Below, piece after piece: positions 8,451 through 21,228 of a stretch of 64,000 bases of DNA. The notes beneath the pieces are model-generated. The model saw nothing but the letters and a program-made list of their open reading frames with translations, was not told the DNA's origin and ran no database searches. How positions within the stretch are numbered: position 1 is the first letter of the stretch; the number at the start of each line of letters is the position of its first letter. The stretch comes from Sulfitobacter sp. SK011 (GTDB lineage Bacteria; Pseudomonadota; Alphaproteobacteria; Rhodobacterales; Rhodobacteraceae), in the NCBI RefSeq assembly GCF_003352065.1, contig NZ_CP025803.1:744001-808000 (forward strand), written 5' to 3'. Both the position numbers and the translations under genes were made by a program.

Positions 8451-10304
8451 ATGGCATTGTCCCGGCGGACAGGTTCGCGGTTTCAATCCTCCATTTGGCC
8501 GGGATTTGTGGATGCGATGACCGGACTTTTGCTGGTGCTCATGTTCGTGCTGACCATATTCATGGTGGTGCAGTTTGTTCTGACAGAACGGATCACCGGT
8601 CAGGAAACAGAACTTGACGCATTGGCAGGTGAGGTCGCGGCGCTGGCGCAAGCGTTGGGACTGGAAGAAAGCACCAATGCACAGCTTGAGGCACGGTTGG
8701 GTGCACTGAATGCGTCCCTTAACGACGCGCGTGGCGAAGTGTCAGAACAAGCGGCCCTGATCGCGGCACTGACAAACCAGCGCGATCAGCAAACGGCGGC
8801 GTTGAATGCCGCCGAAACGCGGATTACCAGCTTTGAAGCGCAAGTTGCAGGCCTTCTATCGGAACGCGAGATGGCGCTGGGGCAGGTGAGCGCACTTGAG
8901 AAACAGCAGGCAGATTTGCTGAGTGCGCAGGAGGCGCTTGATTTGGCACTTGCGGCGGCCCGTTCAGAAGTGGACGCGCAGGCCGAAGCCGCACGATTGG
9001 CCGCCGCCCGCCGCGAGGCGTTGGAAGCTCTGGTTGCGGATCTGCGGGCGCGAAATGCCCAAGCCGACGCGCAGGTCGCTGATCTGACAGGACAGGTTGA
9101 TGCAGCGGCGGCCGAGCTGAGCGCGGCGGAGGCTGAACGTTTGGCCGAAGCAGCGGCAGCCGAAGCCCTGCGCGCGAAACTTGCAGATGCAGATACCGAA
9201 CTGACTGCAATGACGCTGGCGCTTGAGGCGCAGCGGCAAAAGGCAGAAGATACTTTGACCTTGCTGGCCGCCGCCCGCGCAGCGGAGGGGGACCTGGATG
9301 ACCAGCTCGCCGCAGCGCTGGTGCGCCTTGATGCGGCAGAGAGTGCAGCGAAAACCGGTGCTGAGGCCGAAGCAGAATTGGCCCGCCTGCAGCAGGAAAT
9401 CATCGCATTGCGGGCCGAACGAGATGCCGCTCAAAACACCCTCGCCGCGGACCGCGACGCTCTGCGTGCGCAATTGACTGAGGCGCTGGCGGCAAAGCTG
9501 GCTGCTGAAACACTGGCCAATGATACCTCGACACAAGCCGAAAAGCGGGCGGCCCTGCTGGCTGCGGCGCAGCAAGAGCTTTCAACAGAACAGGCCGTGA
9601 GCGCGGAAGCCCAGCGTCAAACTGAACTGCTGAACCAGCAAGTCGCGGCACTTCGTTCGCAATTGGGAAGTCTCCAGGCTTTGTTGGATGACGCACAGGC
9701 GCGGGATGCGGCCAAGAATATTGAACTGCAATCACTGGGATCTGACCTGAACACGGCCTTAGCACGCGTAGCTGCCGAACAAAGCCGCCGCGCGGAATTG
9801 GAGGCGGCGGAACGCAAGCGACTGGAAGCGGAAACCAAAGATCTGGAACAGTATCGCTCAGAGTTCTTCGGCAGGTTACGTGACGTTTTGGGCTCTCAGG
9901 AAGGAGTGCGGATTGAGGGGGATCGGTTTGTTTTCTCTTCCGAGGTGTTGTTTCCACCCGGCGGCGCAGTTTTGTCGGACGATGGCAGAGGCGAAATTGC
10001 CAAGGTTGCAAGGATCTTGCAATCCGTTGCCGACGATATCCCGAGCGAAATCAATTGGGTGATCCGCGTAGATGGGCACACAGACAACGTGCCGCTGCTG
10101 GGGACTGGCGAATACCTCGACAATTGGGAGCTTTCGCAGGCGCGGGCCCTGTCGGTCGTGAAATATATGATCAACTTCCTTGGCATTTCGCCGGACCGTT
10201 TGTCAGCGAACGGATTTGGGCAATATCAGCCCGTGGCCATTGGCGACAGCGATGAAGCACGCGCCTTGAACCGGCGGATTGAGCTTAAATTTACCGAGAA
10301 ATAG
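8451..10304 (+). CDS. MotB/OmpA-like protein with long coiled coil
   Basis: 617 residues. One membrane helix at about 19-44 contains Asp21 (GFVDAMTGLLLVLMF), equivalent to the proton-accepting aspartate of MotB-type stators. Residues about 50-465 are an almost uninterrupted Ala/Glu/Leu-rich heptad coiled coil. A C-terminal OmpA/MotB peptidoglycan-binding domain (about 470-617) has VDGHTDNVPL, LSQARALSVV and the ending ALNRRIEL. Two bases separate it from the channel subunit upstream, so the genes are translationally coupled. The coiled coil sets it apart from MotB, TolR and ZorB, in which the linker is short. The role is unknown: it could transmit motor motion to the cell wall. Confidence 0.85.
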   Translation: MALSRRTGSRFQSSIWPGFVDAMTGLLLVLMFVLTIFMVVQFVLTERITGQETELDALAGEVAALAQALGLEESTNAQLEARLGALNASLNDARGEVSEQAALIAALTNQRDQQTAALNAAETRITSFEAQVAGLLSEREMALGQVSALEKQQADLLSAQEALDLALAAARSEVDAQAEAARLAAARREALEALVADLRARNAQADAQVADLTGQVDAAAAELSAAEAERLAEAAAAEALRAKLADADTELTAMTLALEAQRQKAEDTLTLLAAARAAEGDLDDQLAAALVRLDAAESAAKTGAEAEAELARLQQEIIALRAERDAAQNTLAADRDALRAQLTEALAAKLAAETLANDTSTQAEKRAALLAAAQQELSTEQAVSAEAQRQTELLNQQVAALRSQLGSLQALLDDAQARDAAKNIELQSLGSDLNTALARVAAEQSRRAELEAAERKRLEAETKDLEQYRSEFFGRLRDVLGSQEGVRIEGDRFVFSSEVLFPPGGAVLSDDGRGEIAKVARILQSVADDIPSEINWVIRVDGHTDNVPLLGTGEYLDNWELSQARALSVVKYMINFLGISPDRLSANGFGQYQPVAIGDSDEARALNRRIELKFTEK

Positions 10305-10387
10305 GTCATCTTGGCGAGGTCACGCGCGAAGTTACTGGTGTATTTCGGTATTTGAGAAAGGGTGAAGGGTCATTGGGCGCGCGCGGG

Positions 10388-11356
10388 TCAGCGCAGCGTG
10401 ATTTTTGTTTCTGATTGGCTCACAACAGCATTGTTCCTGAGCAGACTGACATTGCCATGATAGTCACCCTGCGGCCACGGGTGCCAAGTGCGTTTCTTGC
10501 CAATCGCGCGAAACGACCGCGCCTGTGGGTGGTCGAATACGATGTCTTTTGCGATCACTTGCCCTTTTGGCCCTGTAATCGAAAGGCGCATCACATCCCC
10601 CGCCCTGATCCCGAAACCAAAGCCATAGATGACGAGGGTCCGGGCCTGCGTCGAGATACGCGTCTTTTTGGCATCGCCGGATTTGACTTGGGCAAAATCC
10701 GGGACATGGTCGGAAAAACCGACCGAGATCAGGCCACCGGGACGGTAGGGCGGCGGATCAGCCCAGAGTGTGCTGTCTGCCGGTGATGCACAGGTCAGAG
10801 TGCCATCTGGATCAAATGGATCGAGGGCCTTGCCATCTTTTCGGACCGACAGATGAACATGGGGAAAGGCGGCTCTGCCCGACATCCCGACATGGCCAAG
10901 GGTGTCCCCTGCCGAAACCTTTTGGCCCGTTCGAACGGCCAGTGATCCTTGTTTCAGATGACAATATTGCGTGACCCATCCCTGACCATGGTTGATCTGG
11001 ACCCCATTACCACATTCGCGGTTTTCGACCGCGGCCGCTGTTTGGGGGGTGTATTCGATGTCAGTCATGCCATCACGCACGCCCTCGACCACGCCATCTG
11101 CTGCGGCGCGCACCGCAATGTCTTTTTGAATGTCGGCGGTTGAAGGAAGCGCGAAATCAGTTCCCAGATGCCCATCATAACTTAGCCCGGCGCAATGATA
11201 ATCACGGACGCCCGCAGTCGGGTGCCGGTCCATATATTGTTGGATGTAACAGGTGCTGGTCAGATCGCAGTCGATGGGGGACTGTAATGAGATTCCCTCC
11301 GCCAGTGTCGGACCAGCGAAGGGAAGTGTCAGGGCCAATACGGCCCGTTTGATCAT
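10388..11356 (-). CDS. M23 family metallopeptidase, secreted
   Basis: 322 residues with a signal peptide (about 1-19, ending TLAE). The LytM/M23 zinc site is complete: H63-x3-D67 in GHLGTDF, H133 in YCHL, and H166-x-H168 in FPHVHLS. These enzymes are peptidoglycan endopeptidases. The C-terminal part (about 210-322) is beta-rich and may be an Ig-like domain. The start codon overlaps the clpA stop by 4 bases, so it is probably translated from the clpA message. It converges with the coiled-coil gene (83-base gap). Confidence 0.9.
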   Translation of the reverse strand: MIKRAVLALTLPFAGPTLAEGISLQSPIDCDLTSTCYIQQYMDRHPTAGVRDYHCAGLSYDGHLGTDFALPSTADIQKDIAVRAAADGVVEGVRDGMTDIEYTPQTAAAVENRECGNGVQINHGQGWVTQYCHLKQGSLAVRTGQKVSAGDTLGHVGMSGRAAFPHVHLSVRKDGKALDPFDPDGTLTCASPADSTLWADPPPYRPGGLISVGFSDHVPDFAQVKSGDAKKTRISTQARTLVIYGFGFGIRAGDVMRLSITGPKGQVIAKDIVFDHPQARSFRAIGKKRTWHPWPQGDYHGNVSLLRNNAVVSQSETKITLR

Positions 11357-13674
11357 TCCGCCGTCAGCAGGGGCGGTTTATTGCCGGACAGGCGCGGCTT
11401 TTCGAGGCCAAGAATGGTGATATCAAGCTCACCTTTTTTGGCACCAACTTTGACGACGCCGCCTTTGGCCAATTTGCCGAAAAGCAATTCTTCGGCCAGC
11501 GGTTTTTTGATGTGCTCCTGAATGACGCGGCCCAGTGGGCGCGCCCCCATTTTGTCGTCATAGCCTTTGTCGGCCAGCCATTCGGCAGCTTTCTTGGAAA
11601 GCTCAATGGTCACATTGCGGTCCATCAACTGTGCTTCAAGTTGCAGCACAAATTTCTCGACCACCTGCAAGATCACATCCTTTGGCAATGGTGCAAAGCT
11701 GATCACCGCATCCAGGCGGTTGCGGAATTCAGGCGTGAAGGTCCGCTCAATCGCTGCGGTATCCTCGCCAGTGCGGCGATCACGGCCAAAACCGATGGCT
11801 TCTTTTGCCTGTTCAGTGGCACCAGCGTTTGATGTCATGATCAGGACCACATTGCGGAAATCGACGGTACGACCGTTGTGATCGGTCAGTTTGCCGTGGT
11901 CCATCACCTGCAACAGGATATTGTAGACGTCCGGGTGTGCTTTTTCCATCTCGTCAAGCAGCAGGACGCAGTGCGGATGTTGATCGACGCCGTCGGTCAG
12001 CATACCACCCTGGTCAAAGCCGACATAGCCGGGAGGGGCACCAATAAGACGCGAAACCGCATGTTTCTCCATGTACTCCGACATATCAAAACGCAGCAAT
12101 TCAACACCCAGCGTATCGGCCAGCTGTTTCGCAACTTCGGTTTTGCCCACGCCAGTTGGCCCTGCGAACAGGTAATTGCCGATGGGTTTTTCAGGCTCAC
12201 GCAAACCGGCACGGGCCAGTTTGATGGCAGAGGCCAATGCCTCGATTGCCTTGTCCTGACCAAAGACCACGCGTTTGAGCGATTTTTCGAGATCTTTCAG
12301 AACGACGACATCGTCCTTTGAGACATTCTTGGGCGGGATGCGCGCGATCTTGGCGACGACCGCCTCAACCTCTTTGGTGCCAATGGTTTTGCGGCGCTTG
12401 GAGGCTGCAACCAGATGCTGGGCGGCACCCGCCTCGTCGATCACGTCAATCGCTGAATCCGGCAATTTGCGGTCGTTGATGTACCGATGCGCGAGCTCCA
12501 CAGATGATTTGATTGCATCGGATGTGTATTTCACGCTGTGATGGTCCTCAAAATAGGGCTTTAGACCTTTGAGAATTTTCACTGCGTCATCCACCGATGG
12601 TTCATTCACATCAACCTTTTGGAAACGCCGGGCAAGTGCGCGGTCTTTCTCAAAGTGCTGGCGGAATTCCTTGTACGTGGTGGACCCCATTGTGCGCAAT
12701 TTACCGCCCGCAAGCGCGGGTTTCAGCAAGTTGGAGGCATCCATTGCGCCACCAGACGTGGCACCAGCACCGATAACAGTGTGGATTTCGTCAATGAAAA
12801 GGACCGCATCGTCGTGGTTTTCCAATTCGGTTACCACCGCTTTCAGGCGTTCTTCGAAATCGCCGCGGTAGCGTGTGCCAGCCAGCAAAGCGCCCATATC
12901 GAGCGAGTAGATGGTTGTTTTTGCCAGGACTTCAGGTGTTTCGCCCGCAACAATCTTGCGCGCCAGACCTTCTGCTATGGCCGTCTTGCCCACGCCGGGG
13001 TCGCCCACCAGCAGCGGGTTGTTCTTGCGACGGCGACACAGCACCTGAATACAGCGTTCAACTTCGGCCTCGCGGCCAATCAGCGGGTCAATGTCGCCCT
13101 CACGTGATTTCGCGTTCAGATCGACACAGTATTTTTGAAGGGCCGATTCTTTCTTTTCGCCTTCGGTCACACCTTGGGCCTCTTCTTCGTGCTCAGGGGC
13201 ACCGGCAATCGGGCGCGCCTCGCCATAGGCAGGATCTTTTGCGACACCGTGCGCGATGTAGTTCACCGCATCATACCGCGTCATATCCTGTTCCTGCAGA
13301 AAGTAGGCGGCGTTTGATTCACGTTCGGCAAAGATGGCAACCAGCACATTGGCACCGGTTACTTCGGTCCGGCCAGAGGATTGCACATGGATTGCGGCGC
13401 GTTGGATCACACGCTGAAATGCGGCTGTTGGGACTGCCTCAGAGCCATCAACATCCGTGACCAGATTGCTCAAATCCTCATCGACAAACTCGACAAGCGT
13501 ATCGCGCAGCTCAGAGATATCGACCGAACAGGCCTTCATCACCTGAACTGCATCAGGCTCGTCAATCAGCGCCAGCAACAGATGTTCCAGCGTGGCGAAT
13601 TCGTGGCGGCGGGCATTGGCCAGCGCAAGGGCTGCGTGGATCGCCTGCTCAAGTGTAGTCGAAAATGAAGGCAC
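11353..13674 (-). CDS. clpA: ATP-dependent Clp protease ATP-binding subunit ClpA
   Basis: Hsp100 unfoldase that feeds substrates to ClpP. At 773 residues it has a Clp N-domain (1-140), a first AAA+ module with Walker A GDPGVGKT (224-231) and Walker B VLFIDE (291-296), and a second with GPTGVGKT (505-512) and [12 protein letters not shown]. The tripeptide I627-G628-F629 (AIGFGRD) is the ClpP-docking loop, and there is no ClpB-type middle domain, which supports ClpA. The adaptor gene clpS is not next to it. It lies downstream of gloB with 176 bases in between and overlaps the M23 gene. Confidence 0.96.
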   Translation of the reverse strand: MPSFSTTLEQAIHAALALANARRHEFATLEHLLLALIDEPDAVQVMKACSVDISELRDTLVEFVDEDLSNLVTDVDGSEAVPTAAFQRVIQRAAIHVQSSGRTEVTGANVLVAIFAERESNAAYFLQEQDMTRYDAVNYIAHGVAKDPAYGEARPIAGAPEHEEEAQGVTEGEKKESALQKYCVDLNAKSREGDIDPLIGREAEVERCIQVLCRRRKNNPLLVGDPGVGKTAIAEGLARKIVAGETPEVLAKTTIYSLDMGALLAGTRYRGDFEERLKAVVTELENHDDAVLFIDEIHTVIGAGATSGGAMDASNLLKPALAGGKLRTMGSTTYKEFRQHFEKDRALARRFQKVDVNEPSVDDAVKILKGLKPYFEDHHSVKYTSDAIKSSVELAHRYINDRKLPDSAIDVIDEAGAAQHLVAASKRRKTIGTKEVEAVVAKIARIPPKNVSKDDVVVLKDLEKSLKRVVFGQDKAIEALASAIKLARAGLREPEKPIGNYLFAGPTGVGKTEVAKQLADTLGVELLRFDMSEYMEKHAVSRLIGAPPGYVGFDQGGMLTDGVDQHPHCVLLLDEMEKAHPDVYNILLQVMDHGKLTDHNGRTVDFRNVVLIMTSNAGATEQAKEAIGFGRDRRTGEDTAAIERTFTPEFRNRLDAVISFAPLPKDVILQVVEKFVLQLEAQLMDRNVTIELSKKAAEWLADKGYDDKMGARPLGRVIQEHIKKPLAEELLFGKLAKGGVVKVGAKKGELDITILGLEKPRLSGNKPPLLTAE

Positions 13675-13850
13675 GGGCGTGCTCCTTGTCGATCGGGGTC
13701 GGTTGGGGTGCTAAGACATATCAGCAGCCTCGGTCCGACCATGGCCTCATAGTATTAGAGTTTGGTTGATCATAGCCTGTCTTCAAGGCTTTTCTTTGAT
13801 AAATCGGTCACATTTGCCGTGAGCGAGTCTTTTTGACCATGATTTGGCGT

Positions 13851-14618
13851 TCAGAACTTATCTTTGCGCGCACGGATTTCGGTGAACACATCTGTGTCAG
13901 TGGCGTCTGGCATCCCCAATGTCGCGCGAATGGCCGGATCGGCAGGCCGCAAAAAGGGATTGGTTTTGAGTTCGGTTGCAAGTTTCGATGGAACCGTTGG
14001 CACACCTTTTTTCCGGGCGGCCTCAATGTCCTTGGCCCTTGATATAAGGTCGGTGTTCTTCGGATCAACCGTCAGCGCAAATTTTGCATTGGCGGATGTA
14101 TATTCGTGGCCCGAACATATCATCGTGTCCTCAGGAAGGGTCATCAGTTTTTGCAGGCTTTCCCACATCTGCGCGGGCGTGCCCTCAAACAATCGGCCAC
14201 AACCCAGGGCCATCAGGCTGTCGGCGGTAAAGGCGGCTTTTGCTGTTGGCACATAAAACGCAATATGGCCAATGGTATGGCCGGACACATCAATAACCCG
14301 TGCTTCCAGAGCGCCCAATGTAATGCTGTCGTCCTCCGCCACTTTACGGTCGAGCGGCGGCAAACGGTGTTCATCGGCTTTGGCCCCGATCACATTTGCA
14401 TCATGTTCCTTGAGCACATCAGCAACACCCTGAACATGGTCGGGATGGTGATGGGTCAGCCAAATCTGGCTCAATTGCCAATCCCTTTTTTTCAGTTCGG
14501 CCAATATGGGTGCTGCCTCTGGCGCATCGATCAGGGCAACCTTGTCACTTTGATGATCGCGCAACAGAAAGGCGTAATTGTCAGACAGGCATGGAATGGT
14601 GATCAGATCAAAGGGCAT
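13851..14618 (-). CDS. gloB: Hydroxyacylglutathione hydrolase (glyoxalase II)
   Basis: Zinc metallo-beta-lactamase-fold enzyme that hydrolyses S-lactoylglutathione in methylglyoxal detoxification. The metal motif T-H-H-H-P-D-H is at 55-61, VSGHTIGH supplies the next ligand, and CSGHEYTSANAKF with the C-terminal basic residues binds glutathione. I start at MPFDLITIPCLSDNYA because AGGAGAAATACC lies just before it; the upstream in-frame extension has no such site. The 255 residues match GloB. It is divergent from the methyltransferase gene across 63 bases. Confidence 0.94.
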   Translation of the reverse strand: MPFDLITIPCLSDNYAFLLRDHQSDKVALIDAPEAAPILAELKKRDWQLSQIWLTHHHPDHVQGVADVLKEHDANVIGAKADEHRLPPLDRKVAEDDSITLGALEARVIDVSGHTIGHIAFYVPTAKAAFTADSLMALGCGRLFEGTPAQMWESLQKLMTLPEDTMICSGHEYTSANAKFALTVDPKNTDLISRAKDIEAARKKGVPTVPSKLATELKTNPFLRPADPAIRATLGMPDATDTDVFTEIRARKDKF

Positions 14619-14681
14619 GGTATTTCTCCTGTCTGCTTTGGTAAGGTGCGACCAGAGTGACATTCACTGGGACGGGCCGCA

Positions 14682-15428
14682 ATGCATCTTGATGTGCAAG
14701 ATCTGCGCAATTTCTATTATCGCAGCGCGCTGGGCCGGGCGGCGCAAAAATCATTGCGCGACCGTATGTTGGAATTATGGCCCGAGGCCAAAGGGCAGAC
14801 CGTCGTTGGATTTGGCTTTGCCGCCCCGTTGCTGCGGCCCTATCTGAAAGACGCACGGCGGGTGGTGACATTGATGCCTGGGCCTCAGGGCGTGATGCCG
14901 TGGCCTGCGGGCATGCCAAACACCTCTGTGCTGACGGCGGAAACGATGTGGCCGATTGAAACCGGGCATGTGGATAAGCTGGTTCTGCTGCACGGGCTTG
15001 AAACGTCTGAACATCCAAGTGAGTTGCTTGAGGAATGTTGGCGGGTTCTGGGGCCGGGTGGAAGGGCGCTTTTCATCGTACCCAACAGGGCAGGGTTCTG
15101 GGCGCGTCGCGACATCACGCCGTTTGGTTATGGCCGACCCTATTCGCCGGGCCAGTTAGAAACGCAATTGCGCAAACACCAATTCCTGCCAGAACGGCAG
15201 ATCGGCGCGCTCTATCAGATGCCATCGGGCAAACGGGTCTGGATGCAATCAGCGGGGCTGATGGAACGGGTGGGCCGCCACATGCCGACAATGATGGCAG
15301 GTGGTGCGTTTATGGTTGAGGCCACCAAGCTGGTATATCCACCCAAGGGCCGCGTTGAGCGGAGCACGGCCCGCCGCGCCATCGATGTGCTGGAAGGCAT
15401 CGCGGAGCCCAAGGCCAAACCAATTTGA
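14682..15428 (+). CDS. Class I SAM-dependent methyltransferase
   Basis: 248 residues with a Methyltransf_11-like arrangement: a degenerate motif I ([15 protein letters not shown]), the acidic/hydrophobic strand [16 protein letters not shown], and the late block [18 protein letters not shown]. The substrate cannot be deduced. The glycine-rich loop departs from the usual G-x-G-x-G. It is divergent from gloB, and this pairing is frequent in Rhodobacteraceae. The C-terminus is basic and probably flexible. Confidence 0.8.
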   Translation: MHLDVQDLRNFYYRSALGRAAQKSLRDRMLELWPEAKGQTVVGFGFAAPLLRPYLKDARRVVTLMPGPQGVMPWPAGMPNTSVLTAETMWPIETGHVDKLVLLHGLETSEHPSELLEECWRVLGPGGRALFIVPNRAGFWARRDITPFGYGRPYSPGQLETQLRKHQFLPERQIGALYQMPSGKRVWMQSAGLMERVGRHMPTMMAGGAFMVEATKLVYPPKGRVERSTARRAIDVLEGIAEPKAKPI

Positions 15429-15531
15429 CCAGAATCACAGGTCCTTTGTTGTTTATTGATTTGGCGCAATGAAGCGCGCCTGACGATCTGAGATGGTGTG
15501 CTAACGCAGCTAAAATACGCAGGTGGTGAAA

Positions 15532-15849
15532 ATGCTAAACATTGCAATTCGAAAAGTCGCGCAGATTATTCTGTATGGACATGAGGTGGATCGTGCAGAA
15601 AACGAACTGCGTGGGTTTCTGGAAACTCTGAACGAAGACGAATTGCACAGTCTGGTCGCCATTATGTGGATTGGGCGTGGCAGTTTTGAGGCGGAAGAGC
15701 TGAACGAAGCCATTGAAACTGCAAGGCAGGAGGCGAACACGCCCACGGCGGATTATCTGCTGGGAACACCGCATTTTGCTGATCATCTGGAAAGCGGGCT
15801 TGAGGCCTTGGGGCTCTCTGCGTCTGATGCAGAAGAGGACCTGCTTTAA
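15532..15849 (+). CDS. DUF3775 domain-containing protein
   Basis: 105 residues, acidic and helical, with the family pattern LHSLVAIMWIGRG followed by an alpha-helical region ending in TPTADYLLGTPHFADHLESG. No function is known. I use ATG 15532 (MLNIAIRK), because AGGTGG lies 5 bases upstream; in-frame GTG codons at 15523 and 15526 are less likely. The reading frame continues in protein-like fashion after the TAA stop (next entry), so the protein may have been longer in relatives. Confidence 0.8.
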   Translation: MLNIAIRKVAQIILYGHEVDRAENELRGFLETLNEDELHSLVAIMWIGRGSFEAEELNEAIETARQEANTPTADYLLGTPHFADHLESGLEALGLSASDAEEDLL

Positions 15850-16014
15850 ACTGCTGGAAGGCCAAGTCGTATCCGGACCGGATGGCATGCCGACGGCAGT
15901 GGCCAATGTGTTCAGAAATATTATGAACTGGCCGAATTGGCGGATGACCATCGAGATAAGGGATGGCCATCTAGATTCGGGCCTTTCCTGGAAAATGCCG
16001 CCCATGCGCTTTAA
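15850..16014 (+). pseudogene. Possible decayed coding remnant downstream of DUF3775
   Basis: In the same frame as the DUF3775 gene, directly after its TAA, 54 codons read protein-like (WHADGSGQC, then KYYELAELADDHRDKGWP, then RFGPFLENAAHAL) up to TAA 16012-16014. No usable start codon exists within it. It could be a lost C-terminal extension, a small gene with a damaged start, or chance. The rest of the gap to atpH (16015-16223) holds no gene that I can see. A weak promoter-like pair CTGGCA (16065-16070) and TATAGT (16087-16092) with a 16-base spacer may serve the atp operon. Confidence 0.3.
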
Positions 16015-16223
16015 ATAGTGCGGTCAAACAGTCGCACCCTTTGCAAACCTTAACAAATAACCCACTGGCACCTTTTGAAACCTCACTATAGTGTGTTGCG
16101 GGGTGGGGAACGGTCTGCTACATCGCCCCTGATTTAGACGTCTTGAACCTTTTCAAGCCGCGCCAACACTCCGGTGACGCGACTTTGTTCGTATACCCGG
16201 TCTTTTTGTACGAGAGGATGGAC

Positions 16224-16784
16224 GTGTCCGAACCAGCATCGATTTCCACCGGCATCGCGCAGCGCTATGCGACAGCCGTTTATGATCTGGCGAAAGAGGC
16301 CAAAAAGGTCAAAGCCATCGAAACCGATCTTGATGCTTTGCAAGGCGCATTGACCGACAGTGACGATTTCCGCGCTCTGATCCATTCCCCGATCTATACA
16401 CGTGACGAACAGGCCGGTGCCATCGCGGCACTTGCCAAAAAGATGAAGCTGTCGCCGACCATGACCAATACGCTGGCCTTGATGGCGCAAAAGCGTCGTC
16501 TGTTCGTTCTGCCACAATTGGTCAAAACCCTGCGTGATGTCATTGCCGAAGACAAAGGCGAAGTCACGGCAGAGGTCACATCGGCCAAGGCATTGACCAA
16601 GACACAATCAGACAAACTTGCCAAATCGCTGAAAGCGACCACCGGCAAAACCGTAACACTCCAAACGACCGTTGATGAATCCCTCATCGGCGGTCTTGTC
16701 GTCAAAGTGGGCTCCAAGATGATCGATACGTCGATCCGCTCAAAGCTCAATTCCCTCCAGAACGTAATGAAAGAGGTCGGATAA
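16224..16784 (+). CDS. atpH: ATP synthase F1 subunit delta
   Basis: The delta (OSCP) subunit joins the F1 head to the peripheral stalk. About 186 residues beginning [22 protein letters not shown], ending with the OSCP C-terminal block [22 protein letters not shown] prefer GTG 16224, because AGAGGA lies at the right distance; ATG 16218 is directly next to that ribosome site and would add two residues. First gene of the F1 operon; the F0 genes are not in the window, which is the usual split in alphaproteobacteria. The atpA start follows its stop without a gap. Confidence 0.94.
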   Translation: MSEPASISTGIAQRYATAVYDLAKEAKKVKAIETDLDALQGALTDSDDFRALIHSPIYTRDEQAGAIAALAKKMKLSPTMTNTLALMAQKRRLFVLPQLVKTLRDVIAEDKGEVTAEVTSAKALTKTQSDKLAKSLKATTGKTVTLQTTVDESLIGGLVVKVGSKMIDTSIRSKLNSLQNVMKEVG

Positions 16785-18323
16785 ATGGGTATCCAAGCAG
16801 CAGAGATTTCCAAAATCCTGAAGGACCAAATTAAGAATTTCGGTCAAGAAGCAGAAGTGGCCGAAGTGGGCCGCGTATTGAGCGTCGGGGATGGTATTGC
16901 CCGCGTTTACGGTCTGGACAATGTTCAGGCTGGTGAAATGGTCGAATTTCCCGGTGGTATTCAGGGTATGGCCCTGAACCTTGAGGCCGACAACGTCGGT
17001 GTGGTTATTTTCGGTAACGACCGCGACATCAAAGAAGGCGACACCGTTAAGCGCACAAATTCCATCGTGGACGTGCCAATCGGTGACGAACTGTTGGGTC
17101 GTGTTGTGGACGGTCTGGGCAATCCGATTGACGGCAAAGGCCCGATCAAATCAACCAAACGCGGTATTGCGGACGTCAAAGCGCCCGGCATTATACCGCG
17201 TAAATCTGTGCATGAGCCGATGGCGACGGGCCTCAAATCCGTTGACGCGATGATCCCGATTGGCCGTGGCCAACGCGAATTGATCATTGGTGACCGTCAA
17301 ACCGGCAAAACGGCTGTGGCTCTTGATGCAATGCTGAACCAGGCGCAGGTAAATGCCGCCGCCGGGGATGATGAAAGCAAAAAGATGTACTGTGTGTATG
17401 TCGCGATTGGTCAGAAACGCTCAACCGTGGCGCAGCTGGTCAAAAAGCTCGAAGAATCCGGCGCGATTGACTATTCAATCATCGTCGCCGCAACCGCGTC
17501 CGAGCCTGCGCCGATGCAGTTCCTTGCACCCTATTCGGCAACAGCCATGGCGGAGCATTTCCGCGACAATGGCCGTCATGCGCTGATCATCTATGATGAC
17601 TTGTCCAAACAGGCGGTGTCCTATCGTCAGATGTCGCTGTTGCTGCGCCGCCCACCGGGCCGTGAAGCCTATCCGGGTGACGTTTTCTATCTCCACTCCC
17701 GTTTGCTCGAGCGTTCGGCGAAATTGGGCGACGACGCAGGCAACGGGTCTTTGACCGCGCTGCCGATCATTGAAACCCAGGGCGGCGACGTGTCTGCGTT
17801 TATTCCGACGAACGTGATTTCGATCACCGACGGTCAGATATTCCTGGAAACCGAACTCTTTTATCAGGGTATCCGCCCTGCTGTGAACACAGGTCTGTCG
17901 GTTTCGCGGGTTGGTTCATCCGCGCAAACAAAAGCGATGTCTTCTGTCGCTGGCCCGGTGAAACTGTCACTGGCGCAGTATCGTGAGATGGCGGCGTTTG
18001 CACAATTTGGCTCCGACCTTGATGCCGCGACCCAGCAGTTGCTGGCCCGTGGTGCGCGTCTTACCGAACTGATGAAGCAGCCACAATACAAGCCCCTGAC
18101 CAATGCCGAGATCGTCTGCGTGATCTATGCCGGCACAAAGGGGTATCTGGACAAGGTTGACGTGAAACAGGTCGGCCGCTGGGAAGCGGGCCTGCTGGCG
18201 CATCTGCGTGGCAAGCATGACGATCTGCTGAAAGATATCACCAACAATGACCGCAAGGTCAAAGACGAGTTGGAAGATAAAATCAAGGCCGCGATTGACG
18301 GTTTTGCAGCTGACTTCGCTTAA
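16785..18323 (+). CDS. atpA: ATP synthase F1 subunit alpha
   Basis: Non-catalytic nucleotide-binding subunit of the F1 hexamer. 512 residues: N-terminal beta barrel (about 25-95), P-loop GDRQTGKT at 169-176, the central block [24 protein letters not shown], and the arginine-finger region [12 protein letters not shown], followed by the C-terminal helical bundle. It follows atpH immediately, using GAGG inside the atpH end as ribosome site. Confidence 0.98.
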   Translation: MGIQAAEISKILKDQIKNFGQEAEVAEVGRVLSVGDGIARVYGLDNVQAGEMVEFPGGIQGMALNLEADNVGVVIFGNDRDIKEGDTVKRTNSIVDVPIGDELLGRVVDGLGNPIDGKGPIKSTKRGIADVKAPGIIPRKSVHEPMATGLKSVDAMIPIGRGQRELIIGDRQTGKTAVALDAMLNQAQVNAAAGDDESKKMYCVYVAIGQKRSTVAQLVKKLEESGAIDYSIIVAATASEPAPMQFLAPYSATAMAEHFRDNGRHALIIYDDLSKQAVSYRQMSLLLRRPPGREAYPGDVFYLHSRLLERSAKLGDDAGNGSLTALPIIETQGGDVSAFIPTNVISITDGQIFLETELFYQGIRPAVNTGLSVSRVGSSAQTKAMSSVAGPVKLSLAQYREMAAFAQFGSDLDAATQQLLARGARLTELMKQPQYKPLTNAEIVCVIYAGTKGYLDKVDVKQVGRWEAGLLAHLRGKHDDLLKDITNNDRKVKDELEDKIKAAIDGFAADFA

Positions 18324-18337
18324 GGAGAGATAAGGCA

Positions 18338-20660
<2,323 letters not shown>

Positions 20661-20674
20661 GGGAGCCTGAATCA

Positions 20675-21112
20675 ATGGCAGACACGATGCAATTCGATCT
20701 GGTGTCGCCGGAACGGCGGCTGGCCTCAATGGAGGTCACGGCAGTGCAGATCCCCGGTGCGGATGGCGACATGACGGCTATGGCCGATCACGCGCCGACA
20801 ATAACCACACTGCGGCCAGGTGTTCTCAAGGTAGAGGGACCGTCAGGTGCTTCGGAGTATGTTGTGACAGGCGGCTTCGCCGAAATCAGCAGCCGTGGTG
20901 TGTCGGTTCTGGCCGAGCGCGCTGTGACCAAGGGCGATATGACCCAAGACCAGTTTGATGACATGATGAAAGATGTTCACGCCCATTACACCAAGGCAAA
21001 GGAAAACTTTCAGAATGAACCGGGTCCGGTTGATGACGCGGCCAAATTGCTGTCCGACATGGTGGCAATGGGTGACGAGATCGGGTTGTCCGCGAAACAA
21101 CCGAACCTTTGA
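20675..21112 (+). CDS. atpC: ATP synthase F1 subunit epsilon
   Basis: Rotor subunit and intrinsic inhibitor of F1. The 145 residues start with the beta-sandwich ([53 protein letters not shown]). The C-terminal helical part is short and ends in an atypical tail, which may weaken the inhibitory helix-hairpin seen in E. coli (inference). Last gene of the operon, 14 bases after atpD, with a terminator-like hairpin behind it. Confidence 0.95.
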   Translation: MADTMQFDLVSPERRLASMEVTAVQIPGADGDMTAMADHAPTITTLRPGVLKVEGPSGASEYVVTGGFAEISSRGVSVLAERAVTKGDMTQDQFDDMMKDVHAHYTKAKENFQNEPGPVDDAAKLLSDMVAMGDEIGLSAKQPNL

Positions 21113-21132
21113 TCTGGCTATAGGTTATTTCA

Positions 21133-21158
21133 AAAGGCCCTGCATCAGCGGGGCCTTT
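21133..21158 (+). terminator. Terminator of the F1-ATPase operon
   Basis: AAAGGCCC pairs with GGGGCCTTT across a short loop, 20 bases after the atpC stop. The T tract is broken (TTTCCTGTTT), so termination may be partial. Confidence 0.7.
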
Positions 21159-21228
21159 CCTGTTTGAGGCACCAACGGTATAGAGCATTGTCGCTTATGT
21201 TGATTAACTATTAGGTTCTATGTGATCC

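Noticed and set aside
7246-10304. Zorya defence system (ZorAB)
   Set aside because: Channel and OmpA-type genes are paired as in ZorAB, but no zorC, zorD or zorE-like helicase or nuclease gene follows, and the coiled-coil layout differs.
11512-13668. Several plus-strand frames of 60-195 residues opposite clpA
   Set aside because: All are antisense shadows of the intact 773-codon clpA gene.
15713-16018. 101-residue frame overlapping the DUF3775 gene
   Set aside because: Its first half lies inside DUF3775 in another frame; only the downstream part is open to doubt and it lacks a ribosome site.
16066-16080. Sigma-54 promoter (TGGCAC...TTGAAA) before the atp operon
   Set aside because: The -12 GC dinucleotide is missing at the required distance from GG, so the match is not functional.
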